Positions 1 to 13,034 of a stretch of DNA of 64,000 nucleotides are shown piece by piece. The stretch's first letter is position 1; each line of letters starts with the position of its first letter. The DNA lies in contig NC_086020.1 in the NCBI RefSeq assembly GCF_036323735.1, positions 129,390,210 through 129,454,209 on the forward strand. Direction: 5' to 3'. The DNA is from Rattus norvegicus (taxonomy: Eukaryota > Chordata > Mammalia > Rodentia > Muridae). The position numbers and the translations under genes were made by a program. The notes under the pieces are model-generated. The model was not told the DNA's origin. It searched no databases and saw only the letters and a program-made list of their open reading frames with translations.

Positions 1-2276
1 ACATATATAGTATATACATGATGTGCAGAGCACTCCCTGTCACCGCACACAACTCCACACTCACACAATATGCTTTTAGGACAAAAGCATAATGATTTGT
101 CAAGTTATCTCATTCAAACCGATAGAAGCAGATTTCAAGAGCTTGGGATTGTTTGTATTATATTCACTATGCGGTACAGAATAAAGGGTACTTAAAAATT
201 TAATCTATCAGAAAGAGACCATAGTTTGGATAAATAAAAGAGACTTTTATAACTGTAGGAGCAAAGCTTTTATGACATCCATTTTGTGAACATCTTATCA
301 CATTGTGAAAATGAGTATCAGTAGTCATGGCCCATGACTAATCAAATGCATTCTCCCTCAATGATGCCATATTAAGATTATTACAGGATGACAATTACAG
401 TGTTGTGATTTGACTGAAGAAAAATGGTTTAAAATCTTGCTTTCTTTATCCCTCTTTTGGGGAAAGTACAAAGAATGAACATGTGAAAGCTTAATATTCA
501 ATAATAGTTAAAGTTTAAACAATGATCTGAGTGGCACCGCTGTTTGTCTTCCAGGCTTATCTGCAATTTTTCTAAATTGTTGATAATAGAATCAGAAGGC
601 ACTTACCAATAATCCACATAAATAATATGAATAATAAATTCCAGCTGAGTGAATCATGTGTTGCCGACAAGCACTTGCGATTATGTATGTATTATCTCCT
701 CCAGGCCTCTCTATTACCCTGTCAGCTCAGAGGAACAAGATGGTTTAGGTCTTCAAAGCTTCACAGTGAGAATCTTTGCTTCTGCCGCGACAGACACCCA
801 GCTGTTGAAAACTCTTCAATTATTTATTTACCCTTTATTTATCTCTGTCTCAGAAGAACAGTGACTTGCTATCACACATCTTTTCTAAGTCTGAATCACA
901 CAGACCATAATATATCTTTGTGCAGGATCTGGCTATTGGAGTTTGAAAAAGCGACACATTTAAATGCAATCTGAACATGCCCCTGCTACTTTTAGGATGC
1001 TTTTTGAATGGCATATTAAATTGAGATCATACATAATTCAGAAGATTGGCTTTGATAGGAAGAAAGTGAGTTGCCATTTAGACTCAAGGTCTACCCTTCA
1101 TGTTTTATGTCTGTTTGAAGATTCTTTCCCTATATCCAATTCCAATGATAACAGTCATTGAAAATACACTAATAAGTTGTCTACTGACACATAATATACT
1201 TAGCACTTTAAAATGCAGACTACTATAATAATGACTAAATCAGTGTTGTGACAACAAATAAAACATTCTTTGAGATTTTCAGATTATATTCCATTTTCTA
1301 TACTTAATAATTATTGTAGGTAAGGCAAGAAAAACAATTGTATTATTATGATTCATATGAGATAAAACCTATGGAACTGTATATACTATTTATAGATGAT
1401 ATATTCTCTTGCATATTGTAGCTTTTCTTTAATATAAAACCACCAATATGTACAAACACACACTGTGACACTTTTAGTGTTATTCTAAAGGTAAAAGCAT
1501 CAAACATTCTTCAGGCATACTGAATAACTCATAGTTTCTTTTTCACTTGGGGATGTGATGACATATAATCAAATATCAAGACATTCTTTCTGTGGAAGAT
1601 TTTTCAATACAGTACCAATAAACCGTCACAAAAGTATGTTAATGTTAAGTCCATTTTACTGGTTCATAATTTTATTATGATTGTGAACATTCTGAAGACC
1701 ATGATTCTCTTTTGAAATCTGTTATTTTATCATGTTGAGGTCAAATTTTTAAAGGGGTTGATAGATTGCTTTCCATAATAACATAATAAGCTCTTCTGCT
1801 GTTTACATATTGTTATTGTGTTTGTATTATATCTTTAAGGTTGAGGAGATACAAATTATTAAAGACAGAGCTGAAGTCTTAGAGTGGCATCAACTCATAC
1901 ACTCGATCATTTCATAATACAGAAAATCACACGGCATCCAGTGGAACACCTGTTATTTTCTAAATTCATCTAAACATAAAAAACAAAGAACAGATAATTT
2001 ATTTCATTAAATAGTATTATTATTAATTCTTTGCTATATAATATTAACAGAAGTTGATTAATCAATTTTATTAAAATTCATTCTTTAAATATTTGTTTGC
2101 TTCACTTGAAATTGCATTCCTTGAATGAATTTGTCTTAGAATTAATTTTGTGATATTTAACCCATATCTGCTTTTCATGGAAATGACTTTTCTTTCATGA
2201 ACAGCATCCTTAAACAAAATCATACAATTAAACATAGAGATAATTTCAGCATGAGATAATAAATTTCATAGTAACA
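1..2276. other. AT-rich sequence, nothing recognised
   Basis: No repeat family, RNA gene or convincing coding frame. The three short frames at 627-1161 overlap one another and have no domain. Confidence 0.6.
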
Positions 2277-2790
2277 CTGACGGGAGCCTAGCATAGCTGT
2301 CTCCTGAGAAGCTCTGCCAGAGGATGACAAATACAGAGTCGGATGGTCACAGCCAACCATTGAACTGAGAACTGGGTCCCGACTGGAGGAGTTAGAGAAA
2401 GGACTGAAGGAGCTGAAGGGGTTTGCAACCCCATCAGAAGAACAATGCCAACCAACCAGAGCTCCCAGGGACTAAACCACCATCTAAAGAGTAAACGTGG
2501 ACAGACAGACCCATAGCTCTAGCTGCATATGAAGTAGAGGATGGCCTTGTTTAGGAATATTGAGAGGAGAAGCCCTTGGTCATGCCAAAGCTTGATGCTC
2601 CAGTGTAGGGGAATGTCAGGATAGAAAGGTGGGGAGAGGTGGATGGGTTAGAGAACACTGTCATAGAAACGGGGGAGGGGAGTTGGAAGAGGGGTTTATG
2701 GAGGGGAAACGGGAATGGTGATAACATTTGAAATGTAAACTTAAAAAATCCAATAAAAAACAAACAAACAAACAAACAAACAACAACAAC
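2277..2790 (+). mobile_element. Old L1 3'UTR fragment
   Basis: Begins with the 3'UTR segment 'GGAGCC...CTGTCTCCTGAGAAGCTCTGCC', continues through the ACCAGAGCTCCCAGGGACTAA block and the G-rich tract, and ends in AATAAAAAAC followed by (AAAC)n and (AAC)n. It is clearly more diverged than the young copies (older rodent Lx-like subfamily). Open frames here are spurious. Confidence 0.85.
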
Positions 2791-2814
2791 AACAAAACAA
2801 TAGGGACTGCTCTA

Positions 2815-3345
2815 CCTGGGATCCATCCCATACAAAACCACCAAATCCAGTGACTATTGCTGACGCCAGGAAGTGCTTGCTGACAGGAGCCTAATACAGC
2901 TGTCTCCTGAGAGGTTCTGCCAGAGCCTTACTGATAAAGATGAGGATGCTTGCAGCTAATCATCAGAGTGAGCAAAAAGCCCAAGGAGGAGTTAGAGAAA
3001 GGACTGAAGTCGTTGAAGTGGTTTGAAACCCCATAGGAAGAACAATATCAACCAACAGATTCCTCAGAGCTCCCAGGATTAACTCACCAACCCAAGAGTA
3101 CACATGGAGCAACCCATGGCTCTAGCCACATATGTACTAGGGAATGTCCTTGTGAGGCATCTATGGGAGGAGAAGCCCTTGGTCATGTGAAGGTTCGATT
3201 CCCCAGTGTAGGGGAATCCAGGGTGTTGAGGTGGTTGTGGGTTGGTGAGAGTTGAGAGCCTCTTCATAGAAGCATGGGGAAGGGGAGAGTGAATGGAAGA
3301 GTGATAGCATTTGAAATATAAATACATAAAATATCCAGTAAAACA
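2815..3345 (+). mobile_element. Second old L1 3'UTR fragment, same orientation
   Basis: Starts about 20 bp after the tail of the preceding fragment and contains the same blocks in the same order (CTGACAGGAGCC..., AGCTCCCAGGATTAA..., GGAAGGGGAG..., ATTTGAAATATAAAT). The two are similar but not identical, so they are independent insertions or an old duplication. Confidence 0.8.
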
Positions 3346-3943
3346 ATATAAAGTAAGCGATCTTTTTTAAATGTTTACAGAATCACAAAATTATCTATTT
3401 ATTTCATTTTAAATATTTACATATGACACTGTTTAGTCATTTATTTTCAATGTACAATGTTTAGTCATTTATTTTCCATATGGTTATTCTTACAAAATTT
3501 GTTTAAATATTCTGTTCTCATAGATCTTCACACTTCTGACCATATGAAGAATGCCTTTATGTATCATATTTTAATTTTTTTCTATAAGTCATCCTCCTGT
3601 TATCTTTGTTTCTATTTTACTTCTCTACATTTTTACAGCACAACTGAAAATTCTTCTTTGGTCACTCTCAATTTTTAAACCTTTAACATAACTCGAGATG
3701 ACGTCTTTTCTTTAGGTCCCCAACAATACCACAGCTTATTTCTAAGGTACAGTCTATTCTATTTCCTAGCTAAGTGTCTGAAATGACAGCCACATCTTCA
3801 CAGTTCTTTTTTATTAGAAGCTTCTTTCCTAAAGTTCAGTCAGCTAATAACCATTACATATATTTCCAAGGTAGGAAATAGTGTCCTAACTCAAACCATT
3901 CAACTAGGTTGATAGAGTTTTACTTTCTAGGGAGAAAGAGATT

Positions 3944-4115
3944 CCAAACACTGGTTGCTCTTCCAGGGATTCCAGACTCCCACAGGGTCCAGGTTTAATT
4001 CCCAGCATTCATGATGTGGCTGTCTATAACCCCTGTCTCAGGTGATCCCATGCCCATTTGAAGCCACAGAAGGTGCCAGATTTAGAAGTAGTGCATAAAC
4101 ATACACATTCAGGAA
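3944..4115 (+). mobile_element. Old B2/B3-like SINE remnant
   Basis: GGTTGCTCTTCCAGGGATTCCAGACTCCCACAGGGTCCAGGTTTAATTCCCAGCATTCATGATGTGGCTGTCTATAACC is a diverged B2-family body. Both ends are decayed. Confidence 0.65.
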
Positions 4116-5944
4116 ACATCTATATGCTTAAAATGTGTAACGGAATTTAAAAACCAAGATATGCAGTCTTTTTTCAAACCACAGTTCTAAAAAAAGAAAA
4201 TATCTGCTTAATACGATTTAAAAATTATACATTGATGAAACAACTTTATCTTTGCTTACCAATTATCAAAAATTGTAATAGTCATGTGTAGAAAGCACAT
4301 AGCACTATACTAAGAAAAATCTATGTGATATAAGATCTGAATTTAAAGCAATAGATAAGAATCATGACTTACATCATCTCGGGGGTAATTAACCATTACA
4401 TAACAAATATATACAAGCACATCAACACACAATTACAATTATGGAAGGTTTACAATAAGATGATTTAAAATAATTTACAACTGAATTATATAGTATGTAT
4501 CATATGCTACACACTAAATACATAGCATAAAATGTGTGAAATACTACATATAAGGAACAGGTCAAATAATAGCTTACATAATACTTTAGTGAAATAGAAA
4601 CTATTAATTAGTTATATATATATTAATCATATATATGATAATCATATATCCAAGTGAAATAGAAAGTGCTAAAATAAGTTGTTTATTTTGCATTTATGAT
4701 TATCTTTCCAGCCATTAGATTTCTATTTGTAACAATTTCCTAAAAAAGCTACATAATCTTTCAGAAAGTCAGCTAGATGAACCCTCAGTGACATTAAAAT
4801 GCTACAAAGACAGTTAGAGTAGTAGCAACCATTTGAAGGTTATGTCAGGAAAACAATTACAGTTTCATCTGTCCATGTGCTGGGCTGCAATCCTAAAAGG
4901 CCTCAGGTTCCTATGTGTTCAATGGAAACAAATTATGCCTCATTTGGACTCAGAAATTGACTAAACAGCACCCTTATATTTAAATTTGTAATTTCAAGAG
5001 GATCATTTCAAAATATTAAAATATTTCCAGAGTTATTACCTATTTCAAGTTTAAAATGGTCTCTTTGATTTAAATTGCCTTGGGAAATAACAATGTAATT
5101 AGATTCACACAACAGTAAATCATGAATCTTGAGGGAAGCTCAGGAGTAGCCACCCAGGTTCATCACAGAGTTTCACATCACCTCTAAGTTAGTTTCAAGA
5201 AGAAACATTAACTTCTTAGTCAAATCACTTCTTTTGTTACTTTCCTTTAAAAGCCAAGCATTTTAAAAGGTCCTTCCTCTCTGACCTCTACTAATCCTCA
5301 CCTCCCATTCAGATCTTGCATCAACATCTCATTTGCTTGAAAAACTAACAAATATGATGTTCATTTATCATATACAGCAATTTATTTTGTAAAAGTTAGT
5401 ATGATATTTTTCATTTACCCAAGATCTTTGATCTGATCTTCTTTAATTGGTGTTGCTGCCTTTCAAATATACTTCTGTCTGAAAGAATTCATATTTATCC
5501 AGAAAAGAGTTTAAAATACAGTGTCAAGTTGTTTAGACAAATTATTCCATTTTTATGGTTTTGAACTTTTATGATTTTCTATTTTGTTCATAAATTCTTC
5601 TTTTATAAAACACATAGCTATATAATAATATGCAAACAGAAAGCTAGATAGATAATGAGTATCTGAATCCAGTAGAGTTACAATACCTTGATCTCCTTAT
5701 TCTGTTTCAATCTAATAAATAGTCTAAAAATTTTAATCTAACACGTTTTGCTATTTTTGAAATGGAAGTGTAATATTTTGATAAATATTCAAACGTAGAC
5801 ACAAAGACACATTTTAATAATTTTTAAATTGCTGTGTCAAAAGAAAATAATAGCCTGAAAGGTGTTACATTAGGTCAAACCTGTAGCATATTTCTTAATT
5901 ATAATAGAATATTCTCACTGATTTATACAACATAATTCAAGAGG
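4116..5944. other. AT-rich sequence, nothing recognised
   Basis: Unique-looking AT-rich DNA. Small ATATAT patches around 4610-4650. Confidence 0.6.
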
Positions 5945-6232
<288 letters not shown>

Positions 6233-6659
6233 ACAAAATGCTAATACAAATAAAATAAATTTTAGTACTTTTTCTGCTGATGTAAATGTCAATATGTTAT
6301 TCCTCTTTTATTGAGAATTAGTACTCCATTCTCTACAGTATAGATGCATATCAGCTTAAAAATATATAAGGTTACATGAAATTTTCAGATATAAACAATT
6401 TATTTGATATAAACACATGTTTCTAGAACTCATCTTCTTAGCTAGCATTCCATAATGCAAGGGTTATTCTGTCTTCTGCCTCCTCACTAGCATTCTCTGT
6501 TATAATATTTTAAGCCATATTGACAGATGGATTGCATTTTTCCATTATGTTTTGGGTTTGCATCTCTTTTATAATAAAGTTATTAAACATGGTCTCATGA
6601 CATATTTATCCAAAAAACCCTCAATTCATACATACACTAAATACATGCATGCATACCTA

Positions 6660-6706
6660 ATACATACATACATACATACATACATACATACATACATACA
6701 TACATA
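6660..6706. repeat. (CATA)n microsatellite
   Basis: About 12 tetramer units, preceded by a looser CATGCATACC zone. Confidence 0.95.
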
Positions 6707-6719
6707 AAAATATGTACAT

Positions 6720-6872
6720 ATGGAGCTTGAGAAAGGACTCAGACATGAAGAGTGCTTTCTGTTCTTTAAAAAACCAAAATAATGGTGTGAACACCCAAGT
6801 TGGGTAGCTCAGCACCTTTTGTAAATTCAACTCCAGAAAGTCTATACTTTCTCTGGCCTCTGTGGGCACCTG

Positions 6873-6930
<58 letters not shown>
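6720..6930 (+). mobile_element. Old B2/B3-like SINE remnant with (CA)n tail
   Basis: GGAGCTTGAGAAAGGACTCAG...TCTATACTTTCTCTGGCCTCTGTGGGCACCTGAATTTA matches the 3' half of a B3-type SINE. A (CA)n tract of about 24 units (6878-6925) takes the place of the tail. Confidence 0.65.
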
Positions 6931-7774
6931 CACACACACAGTATGGAGAAAAAGAGACATACATGCACAGAAACAAAAATTAAATAATAGAAACATAAAT
7001 AAAGTATATTGAACATAAAATAGTACAAGTAAAGTGTCCTCAAAATTTATATTATGTTTTTTATTTAAATTTATTTATACATAGATCAATTAATATTTTA
7101 ATAAGTATATTCACTTCCCTTTTTAATATATTCAAATTCATTGACTATTGCCACTATCCAGATTGTCTTTATTCTTTCACTTCTTTGGTTTATTTGGACC
7201 TCATTTGTTTTGTATTCTTGAGTGATTAGCCAATGCAGCAGAGATTTTACTAACTAGCAACACAGTGGTTTAGTACTGTAGATTTTCTATGAAGGACACT
7301 ATTGATCTAGTAACATAATTTACTTTGTTCTACGTGTTACATTTTACATAAGGAAAAAATCTTTACAATTTGAGCAATGTAATTTGCTTAATGCAACAGC
7401 AACAACAACACACATTTTTAAATTCATGTTTTTTTCAAATTGCATTGATTAACTTTCATGAAGGTAAAATTATGTCTATGTTAAGCTAATTTATAGTTTA
7501 ATGTATTATGGTCAAATCATTTTTCACAGTATAAATTATTTTATCTAGTCCATTAATTAGAAATAGATACTTTTCTGCACAATATATCCTGATCCTAGCT
7601 TCCCTTACCTACTCTCAGTTCCTTCTCACTTCTCCTCTCAGTCTGATCCACTCCCTTTCTATTCGTTTTTAGAAAAAAACATTTTAAGAAATAACAGCAC
7701 AACTGAACAAAACGAAGCATGAAATAAAATAAAACAGTCACACAAAAGTGGAAAAAGGGAAACAAACTGAAAAG

Positions 7775-8065
7775 AAGAAGGAGAAGGAGTAGGAGGAGGA
7801 GGAGGGGAGGGGGAGGAGGAGGGGGAGGAAGAGGAGGAGGAGGGGAAGGGGGAGGAGGAAGAAGAAGAAGAAGAAGAAGAAGAAGAAGAAGAAGAAGAAG
7901 AAGAAGAAGAAGAAGAAGAAGAAGAAGAAGAAGAAGAAGAAGAAGAAGAAGAAGAAGAAGAACGATGAGCACGATGAGGAGGAGGACAAGGAGGAGGAGG
8001 AGGAGGAGGAGGAGGAAGAGGAGGATGAGGAAGAGGAGGAGGAAGAGGAGGAGGAAGAGGAGGAG
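7775..8065. repeat. Purine-rich tract with (GAA)35
   Basis: About 290 bp almost without pyrimidines on the plus strand: GGA/GGGGA-rich flanks around an uninterrupted (GAA)n of about 105 bp at 7858-7962. The long minus-strand frames of Leu, Ser or Phe runs here are artefacts of the repeat. Confidence 0.97.
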
Positions 8066-8169
8066 AGCTCCAAGTGGATTCAAATAAATCTGAGATACAC
8101 AACAGAGTAATTTTCCATACCAAAGACACTAGATCATAGAAATGAAGCTTCTACAGAGGCACCACCTTT

Positions 8170-8440
8170 ATTTTTTCATTTCAATGTTTTGTGTGGGTAT
8201 TGTCTTCAGCAATGGTGTATTGCTGTCAGTACATGGGGAGTAACCTTTCAAACAGCCAAGGTTGTTTGGAGATTTCTGCCAGACCCCTTTGGCCAGCAAC
8301 TCAATTGGTTGCAACCTCGATTTGGTACTGGAATGATTGTTTGCTACAAGAGTCACCCTGTTGGAACTCCATCTCACTTAGATAAAAACTTTATTAGGAT
8401 AACCTCCATGTATTTTTGGAAGTTTATACTCCATTAAGTT
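8170..8440 (+). other. Unassigned segment, perhaps interspersed repeat
   Basis: GTTGTTTGGAGATTTCTGCCAGACCCC... TTGGTACTGGAATGATTG... ACTTTATTAGGATAACC looks like a rodent repeat I have met before but cannot name. Two overlapping small frames are not convincing. Confidence 0.3.
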
Positions 8441-8552
8441 TTCATATCACCCACATTTGCCCTTCAATACTAGGAACAATTTTCTCTCCCCACATTTCAT
8501 CCATCTTTCTTCCCTTTTCCTCTTACCCCTGTTCCCATCCCCACTTTCCACA

Positions 8553-9285
8553 GTACATTAGCCCAAAGGCTCGGATTACCCTAGATGCACAGAACACATG
8601 ACACTCAAGAAGGATGACCAAAATGCGAATGCTTCACTCCTTCTTTAAAAGGGGAACAAGAATGCCCTTGGCAGGGAATAGGGAGGCAAAGATTAAAACA
8701 GAAGCAGAAGGAACACCCATTCAGAGCCTGCCCCACATGTGGCCCATACATATACAGCCACCCAATTAGACAAGATGGATGAAGCAAAGAAGTGCAGGCC
8801 GACAGGAACCGGATGTAGATCTCTCCTGAGAGACACAGCCAGAATACAGCAAATACAGAGGCGAATGCCATCAGCAAACCACTGAACTGAGAACGGGACC
8901 CCCATTGAAGGAATCAGAGAAAGGGCTGGGAGAGCTTGAGGGGCTCGAGACCCCATATGAACAACAATGCCAAGCAACCAGAGCTTCCAGGGACTAAGCC
9001 ACTACCTAAGGACTATACATGGACTGACCCTGGACTCTGACCTTATAGGTAGCAATGAATATCCTAGTAAGAGCACCAGTGGAAGGGGAAGCCCTTGGTC
9101 CTGCCAAGACTGAACCCCCAGTGAACGGAATTGTTTAGGGGAGGGCAGTAGTAGGGAAATGGTGGGGAGGGAACACCCATATGGAAGGGGCAGGGGAGGG
9201 GTTTGGGGGATGTTGGCCTGGAAACCAGGAAAGCTAATTGAAATGTAAATAAGAAATACCCAATTTAATAACGATGGAGAAAAAA
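8553..9285 (+). mobile_element. 5'-truncated L1 3' end
   Basis: Begins at about the ORF2 stop (TTAGCCCAAAGGCT...) and holds the complete 3'UTR to AATTTAATAACGATGGAGAAAA. It shares its 3' terminus with the copy ending at 54160, which suggests a subfamily somewhat older than the intact element. No clear target-site duplication. Confidence 0.85.
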
Positions 9286-9419
9286 AGATAACTCTAACCT
9301 ACATTAAAAAAACCTAATTTATTTCTCCCTCCAAGGTAGACCTTTACCACCCTCAACTCCCTCCTTCTATACATAGCATCTGACACTTCAGATGCATATG
9401 CATAGCATATTATATGTGT

Positions 9420-10300
9420 GATCTCACACAGAATGATTTTATTCTAGTTCCATTTATTTTCCTACCGATTTCACGATGCCATTTTTCTAACAGCTGAGTA
9501 ATACTCCATTGTATAAATGTAAAATGTTCTTTAACCATTCATGCAATTTTGACATGGATGTAGTTTTAGTTTCTGACTAGTATGAATAGAGAAACAGTGA
9601 AATTAATTGAGCAAATGTCCTAATGGTAGGATGAGGCTCTTCTGGAATATGCTTAAGAATGGTATAGCTGTACCTTGAAGTAGATTGATGCCCATTGTTC
9701 TCAGGAGACACCACACTGTTTAGCATTCTGGCTATACAAATTTTGCACTCATACCAGCAATGGATGAGTGTTTCTTTTATTTTAAATCCTCAATATTAGA
9801 AATTGTTACTTGTGTTATTTATCTTGACTCTAACCATTTCTGATAGTTGTAATGCAAATTTCAAAGTAGTTTTGATGTGCATATTCTTGACAGTTAAGGG
9901 TGGTAAGGATTTTGAACATTTAAATGTTCCTCAACCCTTTGAGTTTCCTCTATTGAGGGTGCTCTGTTTAGATCTACACCCTACTGTTAATTTGATTGTT
10001 TGATATTTTGTATCGAGTTTCTTGACTTGTTTTTATATTTTGGAATATTATCCATTTGACAAATGTGTAGTTGAAAAAATCTTTCCCAATTCTATATAGG
10101 CTACTAATTTTTCTAAATAATGGAGTCCCTTGCCATGCGAACCCTTTCCAGTTTTATGAGGTTCCATTTAAACTTCATAATCTTACACTAAGCAATTTCT
10201 GTTTAGGACAACTTCTATGTAATGATTTCAAAGCTTCCTTCTATTTCTACAATTTTTTAAAAAAATGTTCTTTTTTGTTGGCTTCCTTAGGAGACTGGTG
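9420..10300 (-). mobile_element. Old antisense L1 ORF2 3' fragment
   Basis: Antisense of the ORF2 C-terminal region: 'AGCTGAGTAATACTCCATTGTATAAATGTA' at about 9492-9521, then RT-distal parts to about 10300. Strongly diverged. The two plus-strand frames in it are not genes. Confidence 0.7.
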
Positions 10301-10362
10301 TAGAGGGACTTCTCAGAGAATGTATCTTGGTGTCTTTTGTGACTGAAGGTCATTATGCCCTA

Positions 10363-10371
10363 CTTTTGTAT

Positions 10372-10430
<59 letters not shown>

Positions 10431-10432
10431 TT
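10363..10432. repeat. (TTTA)n microsatellite
   Basis: About 16 uninterrupted tetramers after TTTTGTATTTA. Confidence 0.95.
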
Positions 10433-10593
10433 ATAGCTGTGTTAGGTTCATTGGGCTCCTTTTATCAACCACTGGGCAAACTACCCTTTGCTTGTCATCC
10501 TCCTTGATTGGTGGCTCCTGACTGGCTTCACAGATGGCATTTCTCCAAGAACTGACTTCTGTGACTAGGTTGAGAGTCAAGAACCCATAGTTC

Positions 10594-10778
10594 CAGCTGG
10601 AGATGTCTCAGTGATTAAGAGCACTGACTGCTCTTCCAGAGGTCCTGAGTTTAATTCCCAGCAATCACACAGTGGCTATCAACCATCTGGATCACATTCT
10701 CTCTCCTGGTGTGTCTGAAGACAGCTACAATATACTCATATACATAAAAAATAAATAAATGCTTTTAAAAAGAGAGAG
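10594..10778 (+). mobile_element. B2 SINE
   Basis: GCTGGAGATGTCTCAGTGATTAAGAGCACTGACTGCTCTTCCAGAGGTCCTGAGTT... through CTGGTGTGTCTGAAGACAGCTACA to an A-rich tail. The flanking 14-bp direct repeats, AGAACCCATAGTTC (10580-10593) and AGAACTCATAGTTC (10779-10792), differ at one base. RNA polymerase III A and B boxes are recognisable. Moderately diverged. Confidence 0.95.
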
Positions 10779-10851
10779 AGAACTCATAGTTCTGCTCTTC
10801 TCCAGGGAAGACTATTTCTCTAATTTTCAGCATTCCTTAATTGCCTGCGAC

Positions 10852-10852
<1 letters not shown>

Positions 10853-10890
<38 letters not shown>

Positions 10891-10901
10891 TGTGTGTGTG
10901 T
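10853..10901. repeat. (TG)n microsatellite
   Basis: TG dinucleotides with one T insertion near 10887. Confidence 0.95.
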
Positions 10902-11293
10902 AGTGTTTAGAAATGAAGACATTTGAGGCTTTTGTACTTCAAAATGTTATTTGTTGTTAACAACAGTCATTTTATGCTTCGACACTGAAGGTATTAAGAC
11001 CCTATGTATGGCTTCTTTCGTTCCTGATACACATAATTGCACAGAAAACTACTTGATTCTGTGGTTCTTAGAATCATTTGGTCCCTCCTTGACAATGATC
11101 TCTGAACTTTACGTACAAGCACCGTATCGCAGATGTTGAAAGCATATATTCAAAGTACTGTTACACAGAGCAAATGTATTGTATTTTTTTATTTAGAAAC
11201 ATATATATGTATACATGTATGTCTCTAACAATGAGAATGAAGCTATGAATATAAAATTGGGTAGAATGATATTTATGGAAAGCTTTGTAGTGA

Positions 11294-11489
11294 CAGTCTC
11301 AACCTGTAGGTTGTGTCCACTTTGATATCCCATATGAGATATCGGACATTTTGTATATTTACAATACAATTCACATCAGTAACAAAATTACAGTTTTAAA
11401 GGAGCAACAAAATAATTATGTGGTTGGAGCTCAGCAGAGCACCAGGAGTTGTATTAAAAGATGACAATTAGGAAGGTTGAGAACCACTG
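11294..11489 (+). mobile_element. MER5-like hAT-Charlie DNA transposon fossil
   Basis: Ends with GGAAGGTTGAGAACCACTG, the MER5 terminal inverted repeat, and begins with its diverged partner CAGTCTCAACCTG. The interior matches MER5A features (ATTTACAATACAATTCA, AGTAACAAAATTACAGTT, AGCAACAAAATAATT). Non-autonomous, long inactive and shared widely among mammals. Confidence 0.88.
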
Positions 11490-11527
11490 TTTTGTATCAA
11501 AGAAAGAAAAGGGGAAAATGATGAAAT

Positions 11528-11531
<4 letters not shown>

Positions 11532-11593
<62 letters not shown>
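11532..11593. repeat. (GA)n microsatellite
   Basis: About 30 uninterrupted GA units. Confidence 0.97.
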
Positions 11594-11596
<3 letters not shown>

Positions 11597-11599
11597 CAA

Positions 11600-13034
11600 A
11601 AGAAAGAAATAAAAGTGGCAAAGGTCCCTGTTATTGTGGCTGGATACACAATAACACTCTTGGGGTTAAATATGTTGCTCAGGATGGAGTACTTTTATAC
11701 CAACGTCATTGTCCTGCACCTAAGCATTGAAAATTAAAAAGTCAAGATTGTCTAAGGGGGAAGGAAGGAAGGACAAAGGCAAGCCCCAAGTAGAAATATC
11801 TTTTTGTGGGCTCCTTTATCCCTGATAATACCAACTAGCTCGCCTTTGCCTCACACTGTCTTTCAAGGAGTCCTTTGACTCTTTGTCCTTTAACAATAAA
11901 CACTTCTGAATCCCAAAAGCAGAGCATGGGAGAATGTGTCTGTGTTGTAATACATAAGCCTGAAGCCTTTTGCATATGTAATTTCTTAATGAGGCTTCCT
12001 GAGATTGGTGATCACCAATATTTCCATTGCATATGATAATTCAGGTGTCATAAACCTATTTGAAGTTGATTTTTATCATGACTTGAAAATATTGCAGACA
12101 AGCAATATTCTGCAAATAAAGCTCTTGATATTTAAATTGGAAATTGCTTCTTATAGTGATTCAAGAAAATTAAAACTCAATGATATAATGGCATACACAA
12201 TTGCAGCACATTAGCTTGTTATTCAAAGCATCTTAAGGCAAATGACAAATTGAATTAAGATTAGCAGGATTTCATTTATTCTAATCAGATATTAAAATTT
12301 GTGATAATATATCTACTGAAATGTGACAATCAGTATATTGTTTTTAATTAAACCATAAAGTTTGTACTGATAATAAGATACTATAGACATCTATTAATCA
12401 ACATGGGTATACATCCTTTCCTGATATGCTAATAAGATTTATTGACATATATATATATATATATATATATGTATATGTGTGTGTGTGTGTGTGTGTACAC
12501 TTCACTATTGCTGGTTTTCAAAAAAATGTAAACTAAAGCACATAAAATTATATAATTTTGAATTACTACTACTGGCAATTTATAAGATTTTGGTTAACTC
12601 ATATATTCATAGATGTCTAACTTAACTGCAACTATGAAGAAATTATGTCTTTATCTCCTCGAATAAATTGAAAAAGTTCAGTTGCTCTGAAGTTGATATT
12701 TTATTTCAATTTTTTTTTGGCTTCACTTCTTTTGGAATTATGGACTTTGACATGTTAGGAAATGATAATAGCACTGAGATATGCCATCAGCCATAGTTAT
12801 TCCTCAGCTCAAAATAAATTATTTAATTATTTAATATATTTTCTTTCAGTAATTCCACATAGGCATTTTTAAATATGTATTCACTTTACCACCTAATATC
12901 ACCCTTCATTTCCTTCTAGTATCCCTCATGTAAGTCCTTACCCACCCCACGTTCCTCTTCTCCTTTGAGAAGGGGAAGCACCCCACTAAGTGTCATCTGC
13001 TCACTAACACAAACCCCAACAATAGTAATAATAA
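11600..13034. other. Mostly AT-rich, nothing firm
   Basis: A segment at about 11810-11930 (TCCTTTAACAATAAACACTTCTG) could be the 3' end of an LTR or transcript-derived repeat. A possible antisense L1 3'UTR scrap is at 12880-13020. Otherwise unrecognised. Confidence 0.4.
12449..12497. repeat. (TA)n followed by (TG)n
   Basis: ATATAT run to about 12472, then GTATATGTGTGTG. Compound dinucleotide repeat. Confidence 0.9.

Noticed and set aside
627..1161. Three overlapping small plus-strand ORFs (60-115 codons)
   Set aside because: No domain, Cys/His-rich random composition, overlapping frames and AT-rich context. Consistent with chance.
7595..8129. Minus-strand ORFs of 111-162 codons made of Leu, Ser, Pro or Phe runs
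   Set aside because: Pure translation of the GAA/GGA repeat in three frames.
8605..8977. Recurrent ~90-codon minus-strand ORF beginning MLLAFAS/MLMAFAS (also at 22418, 34081, 40757, 53467)
   Set aside because: Its repetition tempted a call, but it is simply the antisense of the L1 3'UTR in each copy. The copies vary in length and stop position, and it lies where L1 carries no known gene.
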